Source: UBA6019 sp035535055
GTDB taxonomy: Bacteria > Chloroflexota > Dormibacteria > Dormibacterales > Dormibacteraceae
Assembly: GCA_035535055.1 (NCBI GenBank)
Contig: DATLQT010000088.1
Coordinates: 1-27,016, forward strand
Length of the DNA stretch: 27,016 bases
Direction: 5' to 3'
Each line of letters begins with the position of its first letter. Position 1 is the stretch's first letter. Below, piece by piece: positions 22,775-27,016 of the stretch. A model generated the notes under the pieces. That model searched no databases. It was given only the letters and a program-made list of their open reading frames with translations, and was not told where the DNA came from. Both the position numbers and the translations under genes were made by a program.

Positions 22775-23917
22775 GTGCTCCGCGTCGGCATCGACGCCTG
22801 GGGCATCTCCGGCGACCTCCTTCACAGCGGTTTCGGCCAGTACACCGCCCTCCTCCTGCGCCACCTGCCGGCGACCGGCCCGGGGCTTGAGCTGGTCGCT
22901 TACGGAGGGCCGCAAGAGCCCCGCCCCGTCTGGCTCCCGGAGGGGGTCGAGTGGCGCGCCCTCGGCTCGGGCGCCCGGCCGCGATGGGCGGCGCTGGAGA
23001 GCCGGCTCCGACGGCTGCCGGCCGCCGCCCGGGCGGATCGGCTTGACCTCTTCCACTCGCCAGCCGTGCACGTGAGGCCCTCCTACCCGCCGGTGGCCCG
23101 GCCGGGCATCCCGGTCGTCGCCACCGTCCACGACCTGATCCCGCTGAGCTTTTACGGCTCCGACCTGCCGCTGCGGCTGCGGGTCTTCTACCGCTGGAAC
23201 CTCCGCCGGGCCCTGACCTCGGACGCCGTCGTCACCGTCTCCGAGGCTGCTCGCGCGGAGATCGTCAGCGGAGGCCGCGCGGCCGGCGTACGGCGAATGA
23301 CGGTCATCCCCAACGGTGTCGAGTTTGAGCCCAACCCCGACCCGGAGCCGCTCCGGCGGCTCGGCGTCGAGGCCCCCTACCTGCTCTTCGCCGGCTCCTA
23401 CGAGCCACGCAAGGACCTGGCCGGCGCACTCGCCACCTTCGAGATCCTGGCCGGTCGGGGCTTCGGGCACCAGCTTGTCGCCGTCGTCGAGCGCTCTTCG
23501 GGGCACGCGGCCGCGCTGCGCCGGCGAATCGAGACGAGCGGTCTGGCGAACCGGGTCCGTTTGGTCCACAGCCTCACCGAGCCTGACCTGAGGGCGCTCT
23601 ACGCAAGAGCCGATCTGCTGCTCTTCCCCTCCCAGGCCGAGGGCTTCGGTTACCCGGCGCTGCAGGCGGCGGCCTGCGGGGTGCCGGTGGTGGCCTCCGA
23701 CCTGCCGGCGCTCCGGGAGACGATGGACGGCGCCGCCGAGCTGGCTCCCCCCGGCGACCCGGCCGCCTTTGCGGCAGCGGCCGAGCGGGTCCTCCGCGAC
23801 CCCGGCCTTCGAGACCGGCTGGCCGCCGCCGGGCGCAAGCGCGCGCGCCTTTTCGGGGTCGCTCGCTGCGTCGGCGCCCACCGGGAGCTCTACGAGGCGC
23901 TCGTGAAGGGGAGGTAG
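22775..23917 (+). CDS. GT4-type glycosyltransferase with altered E-x7-E motif
   Basis: The GTG start lies 5 nt after the previous stop, and the protein has 380 residues. The acceptor domain shows IDAWGISGDLLHSGFGQYTA (6-25) and DLFHSPAVHV (91-100), then TVHDLIPLSFYG, as in WbaB-like GT4 enzymes. VSEAARAEIV, IPNGVE and LLFAGSYEPRKDLAGALATF (203-222) follow. The donor motif reads EGFGYPALQ: Glu289 is present, but the second glutamate is Gln297 (CAG codon). The rest of the donor loop (CGVPVVASDLPALRET) is normal. It is the last gene of operon B, and its stop is 17 bp from the convergent lipoprotein gene. It is probably active, since the second glutamate varies in some GT4 members. Confidence 0.87.
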   Translation: MLRVGIDAWGISGDLLHSGFGQYTALLLRHLPATGPGLELVAYGGPQEPRPVWLPEGVEWRALGSGARPRWAALESRLRRLPAAARADRLDLFHSPAVHVRPSYPPVARPGIPVVATVHDLIPLSFYGSDLPLRLRVFYRWNLRRALTSDAVVTVSEAARAEIVSGGRAAGVRRMTVIPNGVEFEPNPDPEPLRRLGVEAPYLLFAGSYEPRKDLAGALATFEILAGRGFGHQLVAVVERSSGHAAALRRRIETSGLANRVRLVHSLTEPDLRALYARADLLLFPSQAEGFGYPALQAAACGVPVVASDLPALRETMDGAAELAPPGDPAAFAAAAERVLRDPGLRDRLAAAGRKRARLFGVARCVGAHRELYEALVKGR

Positions 23918-23934
23918 GGCGGGAGCTCCGGCCT

Positions 23935-25017
23935 TCAGCCCTGGGCGTGGAAGATGTCGGCTTCGGCCCTGGTGATGTCGATGTACTGGCGCCCGAACTC
24001 CACGGTGTCGCAGATGTTGCTTCCCTCGTGCATCTCGTCCCAGGTTTCGATCGCCAGCAGCTTCTTGCCGGAGTGGATGGCGGCGTCGAAGGCCCGTTTA
24101 TAGAAGGCGCCGTCCTGGCGGTCGACGATGGTGCCGGCGCCCCGGCCGGGGACCAGGTGGTCGTCGAAACCGGGCCCCACGGCGGCCACCCCGCCGCGGT
24201 CGACGTAGCCGTGGATGGAGGCTGCCCAGAGATAGTTGTTGTCGGTCTTGATCGGCGTCGTGTAGTCCCACTGCCGGGTGCCGCCCGACCAGCCACTGAA
24301 GGGGAAGTCCCAGGAGACCTCCCGCACGATGTACGGCCGCACGCCAAAGTCGGCCTGAAACTGATCGTAGACATAGTCGAAGGTCGACTGGTCGAAGGCC
24401 TCGGTGAAATCGGAGGTGAACAGGAAGACGACCGGGCGGCCGTCGACCAGCAGCCACTCGTCCCTCGGAATGCGGGTGAAGAAGTCGTTGAAGTTGGAGT
24501 AGAACCAGGCCTTTCCCTGGGGCGTGCGGAGGTCCCGCTTGTCCACCACCGTGGTGTCGAAGAACATCCCGATCTTGGGCGAGGGGCGACCTGCCTTGAC
24601 GAGTTGGTGGGCGGCCTGGGCCATCACGTTGAGTCCCAGGTAGCTCCAAGCGTCGGTGGGATTGTCGTGCCCCCAATAGACGGCCAGCGCCCCATCGATC
24701 CCGGCCGCGCTCATGTCGCTCAGCTGGATCTCCTGCCAGGCCACGCTGCGCCAGCTGGGCGGCGGGGTGGGAGGAAAGCGGTAGCGCATGATCGACGGCT
24801 GGAGGTGCGCGCCGGTGGTGGCGTCGTACCAGTAGTAGTAGTAGGTCATCAGCACCGGCCGGTCGGCCGGGACGGGCGGCGCGGTCGGCGCCGAGGGAAC
24901 CTGGGTGGAAGAGCCCCGGGTGCAGCCGAGGGTCATTGCCGTCATCAGGACAAGGCCCAGCGCCAGCCCGACGGCCCGGCGCAGAGGATGCTTGCCGGTG
25001 CCCGGGTCCCGTGTCAT
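23935..25017 (-). CDS. GH99-like lipoprotein, putative glycan hydrolase
   Basis: This is a 360-residue protein with a basic N-terminus, a hydrophobic core and the lipobox-like TLGC (Cys32), so it is probably anchored outside the membrane. The mature part opens with VLMTYYYYWYDATTG and has EIQLSDMSAAGIDGALAVYWG, typical of the first strands of GH99/WbsX/DUF5010-like TIM barrels. The tail motif ETWDEMHEGSNI (324-335) matches the conserved NEW-x-EG region of GH99-like enzymes, with Glu328 and Glu331 as candidate active-site residues. Known GH99 enzymes cleave endo-alpha-mannosyl linkages. Here a role in trimming or releasing the locus polysaccharide is inferred. The ATG overlaps the sulfotransferase stop (ATGA), so the two are co-translated. 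The -3 lipobox residue is Thr, not Leu, which lowers certainty of lipidation. Confidence 0.72.
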   Translation of the reverse strand: MTRDPGTGKHPLRRAVGLALGLVLMTAMTLGCTRGSSTQVPSAPTAPPVPADRPVLMTYYYYWYDATTGAHLQPSIMRYRFPPTPPPSWRSVAWQEIQLSDMSAAGIDGALAVYWGHDNPTDAWSYLGLNVMAQAAHQLVKAGRPSPKIGMFFDTTVVDKRDLRTPQGKAWFYSNFNDFFTRIPRDEWLLVDGRPVVFLFTSDFTEAFDQSTFDYVYDQFQADFGVRPYIVREVSWDFPFSGWSGGTRQWDYTTPIKTDNNYLWAASIHGYVDRGGVAAVGPGFDDHLVPGRGAGTIVDRQDGAFYKRAFDAAIHSGKKLLAIETWDEMHEGSNICDTVEFGRQYIDITRAEADIFHAQG

Positions 25018-25940
25018 CTCCGCTCCGGCACCAGCCACGGGTTGCGCGCGGCCACCACCGCCTCCCGGTGAGCAGCGATCAGCCGCGCGGTGCTGGCGGT
25101 CTCGTCGATCGACAGGCTGAGGTGGAAGGACGCGTGGCTGCCGGCGGCGCCGATGAGCGCTTTGTGGAGCGCCCGCTGTTCGGCCGAGACCGCCGGGGAC
25201 TCGAGTGTCTCCAGCCCCTGCGCGCTGTGGCGCAGCTTCGGGTCGAGGAACTCGCCGAGGGCGCCGGAGGGGGGCACCGAGGCGGGCAATCCGGCCGCCT
25301 TGAGGAAGGCTGCGGTTTGGCGACACCATCCCGGCGCGTCTTGGAGGAGGGATTCGAACGCGGTGACCAGCACCGGCAGACCACGCAGGCCGAGCAGAGC
25401 CTGCCGGTTGTAGCGCTCCCACAGTGCCAGCGAGTAGGCGGTGGGGAAACCGTTGCGGGCCTCCAGGGAAGCGGCGACCTCGAGCGGATGGCGGAGCACC
25501 AGCAGCGCCACCGAACGGACCTTGAGTTGACGCCGCCAAAAAGGGATGGTGAGGCAGAGTCTGGGATCCTTCCAGACCCATGCCTTGGAACCGTAGACGG
25601 CGTCGAAGGCGCGAATAGCCTCGCCGCCCAAGGCTCCGATGTAGTCATAAGCCTCCCACTGGGGCGGCATTTGCGGCGGCGCCGACCAGGCTCCCCCGAG
25701 GGTGGCCAGCAGGCGGTCGTTGAAGGCGGCGAGGGAGCCACTCTCCCAGTGCCCCTTGGGATTTGACGGAGGGTCCGCCTCGATCAGGTCCTCGGCATCG
25801 CCGATCGGCACCCCGAGGAGGTTGACGATCCGCGCCACCGCCGAGGTTCCGCTCCGGTGCATGCCCACGATGTAGGCGCCAGGCCTGCGCATCAAACGGC
25901 GCCGTGCCCTCGAAAGCCTCCCCCGGACGTCGGTGACCAT
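25014..25940 (-). CDS. sulfotransferase family protein
   Basis: The ATG at 25940 gives 308 residues. A TTG nine bases upstream is an alternative. After a basic N-terminus, AYIVGMHRSGTSAVARIV contains the 5'-phosphosulfate-binding loop of PAPS-dependent sulfotransferases. VLRHPLEVAASLEARNGFP holds the 3'-phosphate-binding Arg. WVWKDPRLCLTIPFW lies between them, as in bacterial carbohydrate sulfotransferase-like proteins. The reaction would move sulfate from PAPS to a hydroxyl on a sugar or lipid. No PAPS-synthesis gene is in view. Coupled translation with the GH99-like lipoprotein gene suggests a shared glycan target. There is no signal peptide, so action in the cytoplasm before export is expected. 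Confidence 0.83.
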   Translation of the reverse strand: MVTDVRGRLSRARRRLMRRPGAYIVGMHRSGTSAVARIVNLLGVPIGDAEDLIEADPPSNPKGHWESGSLAAFNDRLLATLGGAWSAPPQMPPQWEAYDYIGALGGEAIRAFDAVYGSKAWVWKDPRLCLTIPFWRRQLKVRSVALLVLRHPLEVAASLEARNGFPTAYSLALWERYNRQALLGLRGLPVLVTAFESLLQDAPGWCRQTAAFLKAAGLPASVPPSGALGEFLDPKLRHSAQGLETLESPAVSAEQRALHKALIGAAGSHASFHLSLSIDETASTARLIAAHREAVVAARNPWLVPERR

Positions 25941-25955
25941 GGCGCCCAAAGAATG

Positions 25956-26774
25956 CTAGAGGCCGAGCGAGAGGCGGATCACGCGGTCGCGGAGCTCAGC
26001 GGGTACCAGGCGATCCCACCAGGCGATCGCCTGGGCGTCGGCGCCGACCAGGTAGCGGGCGCGGGGCCGCGAAGAGCTGATCGCCCCCGCGATCACCTTG
26101 GCCACCTGGCGCGGGTGGCCCATCAGCGGGCGGCTCAGCCTGACCCCAGCCTGGAGCCGGCCGTAGGCGCCCCGATACCGGGAGCCCGGCCGCTTTTCGA
26201 CCTCGGAGCGGGTGTTCTCCCAGATCCCGGTGTCGAAGCCGCCCGGCTCGATCAGGACCACCCTCACCCCGTCCCCTATGACCTCCATCCGGAGCGCGTC
26301 CGAGAGCCCCTCCAGCGCGTGCTTGGCGCCCTGGTAGCAGCCGCTGAGCGGCGTCGTGGTCAGCCCGTAGATCGACGAGATGTTGACGATCCGGCCCCCG
26401 CCCAGCGAGCGCATGTGGGGCAGCGCCAGCCGGGCCAGGCGGATCGGCGCGAAGACCATGGTCTCGAAGGCGGCGTGGGCGTCCTGGTCGGAGACGTCCT
26501 CGATCGCGCCCACCGCGCCGAAGCCGGCGTTGTTGACGATCGCGTAGGGCCGCAGCCGATCCACCACCTGCCGGCACCGCTCGGGGTCCCCGACGTCGAG
26601 GATCACCGTGCGCACCTCGACGCCAGCTTCTCGCGCGGCCGTGCGCACCACCCGAGCCTTGACGGCCGAGCGGACCGAGCCCACCGAGTCGAAGCCCCGC
26701 CGGACGAGCTCGATCGCGGTGGCGAGGCCGATCCCGGAGTTGGCGCCGGTCGTCAGGACCGGGCCCCAAGCCAT
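25956..26774 (-). CDS. short-chain dehydrogenase/reductase
   Basis: This is a 272-residue classical SDR. The cofactor motif TGANSGIG is at 9-16, NNAGFG at 81-86, the catalytic Ser in NISSIYG (131-137) and Tyr147-x3-Lys151 in CYQGAKHALEG. LIEPGGFDTGIWENT fits the loop over the substrate. The C-terminal region (RYLVGADAQAIAWWDRLVP) resembles SDRs that act on retinol-, steroid- or fatty-type substrates, but the substrate is not readable. The start ATG is 5 nt after the stop of the hydrolase gene and 15 nt separate its end from the sulfotransferase, so a four-gene minus-strand operon is likely. A link to the glycan pathway is not evident. Confidence 0.9.
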   Translation of the reverse strand: MAWGPVLTTGANSGIGLATAIELVRRGFDSVGSVRSAVKARVVRTAAREAGVEVRTVILDVGDPERCRQVVDRLRPYAIVNNAGFGAVGAIEDVSDQDAHAAFETMVFAPIRLARLALPHMRSLGGGRIVNISSIYGLTTTPLSGCYQGAKHALEGLSDALRMEVIGDGVRVVLIEPGGFDTGIWENTRSEVEKRPGSRYRGAYGRLQAGVRLSRPLMGHPRQVAKVIAGAISSSRPRARYLVGADAQAIAWWDRLVPAELRDRVIRLSLGL

Positions 26775-26779
26775 GGGAC

Positions 26780-27016
26780 CTAGTCTGGCAGCAGCGCCGC
26801 CAGGTGGCGGTAGACCTGCGCGTTGACGGCCAGGCCGCCGTGGCTGCCGTTCACCTCGATGGCCGTGACGTCGCTACGCAGGCAGGCCTCCCAGTTCACG
26901 ATGCCGTCCGAGCGGGTGTAGATCGAGGTCACCGGCACCGCCGGCGGCGCCGCCAGCTGCTCCATGAAGGCGACCTCACTCTCCCACTGGTTCTTGAAGC
27001 GGAGCCGGTTGTAGAG
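26780..27016 (-). CDS. alpha/beta hydrolase, C-terminal fragment (5' end outside window)
   Basis: The frame is open from the right edge of the window to a TAG at 26780-26782, giving 78 visible residues. VPVTSIYTRSDGIVNWEACL carries the acidic-residue block (SDGIV), and EVNGSHGGLAVN carries the catalytic-histidine block (GSHGGL) seen at the C-terminus of lipase/esterase-like alpha/beta hydrolases. The nucleophile region is beyond the window. It directly precedes the SDR gene and is probably co-transcribed with it. The substrate is unknown. Confidence 0.72.
   Translation of the reverse strand, partial: LYNRLRFKNQWESEVAFMEQLAAPPAVPVTSIYTRSDGIVNWEACLRSDVTAIEVNGSHGGLAVNAQVYRHLAALLPD

Noticed and set aside
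23918..23934. Possible bidirectional terminator between the convergent GT4 and lipoprotein genes
   Set aside because: The 17-bp gap contains no inverted repeat or T-rich tract that could support the call.
25857..26783. Plus-strand open frame of 308 codons opposite the SDR gene
   Set aside because: The SDR on the minus strand has every catalytic motif. The plus-strand frame has none and is a codon-bias shadow.

Overview
The window is strongly GC-rich DNA. Codon third positions are overwhelmingly G or C, and many starts are GTG or TTG. Almost every gene junction is a 4-nt overlap (ATGA, GTGA or TTGA). This style, together with a separate Wzz-like membrane protein and BY-kinase-like ATPase as in Gram-positive capsule systems, suggests an actinobacterium or another high-GC soil phylum such as Chloroflexota or Dormibacterota. 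No rRNA or other phylogenetic marker is present, so the lineage is an inference. I see no tRNA, CRISPR array, insertion sequence or phage gene.

The theme is a surface or exopolysaccharide locus. Left part (1-5248): a minus-strand pair encodes an MBOAT O-acyltransferase and an SGNH-hydrolase-like partner, the usual pairing for O-acylating a secreted glycan. Divergent from it is a secreted sialidase-like beta-propeller protein, ended by a well-formed intrinsic terminator. Next comes an orphan OmpR/PhoB-type response regulator with an unusual acidic pocket.

Operon A (5394-13994, plus strand, nine overlapping genes): an RfbG-like NDP-sugar 4,6-dehydratase and an RfbF-like sugar-1-phosphate nucleotidyltransferase (probably CDP-4-keto-6-deoxyglucose supply), a CmoB-like methyltransferase, a GT4 glycosyltransferase, a degenerate methyltransferase-like protein, an ABC-2 ATPase and permease, and two GT2 glycosyltransferases. 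A third GT2, a likely paralogue of the first GT2 in operon A, lies inverted between the operons (14004-14942).

Operon B (15130-23917, plus strand, eight genes): a Wzz-like chain-length protein, a degenerate BY-kinase-like ATPase, a GT2 with a suspicious 5' end, a Wzy/O-antigen-ligase-like polymerase, and four consecutive GT4 glycosyltransferases.

Right part (23935-27016, minus strand): the 3' end of an alpha/beta hydrolase, a short-chain dehydrogenase, a sulfotransferase and a GH99-like lipoprotein, probably co-transcribed. The last two plausibly decorate and trim a glycan.

Inferred model: nucleotide sugars are built in operon A and the repeat unit is assembled by eight glycosyltransferases. 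It would cross the membrane either by the ABC-2 transporter or by a flippase outside the window. Wzy and Wzz would then polymerise it, and acyl, methyl and sulfate groups would be added. No Wzx flippase and no initiating phosphoglycosyltransferase is visible, so the locus is incomplete here or uses an unusual export route.
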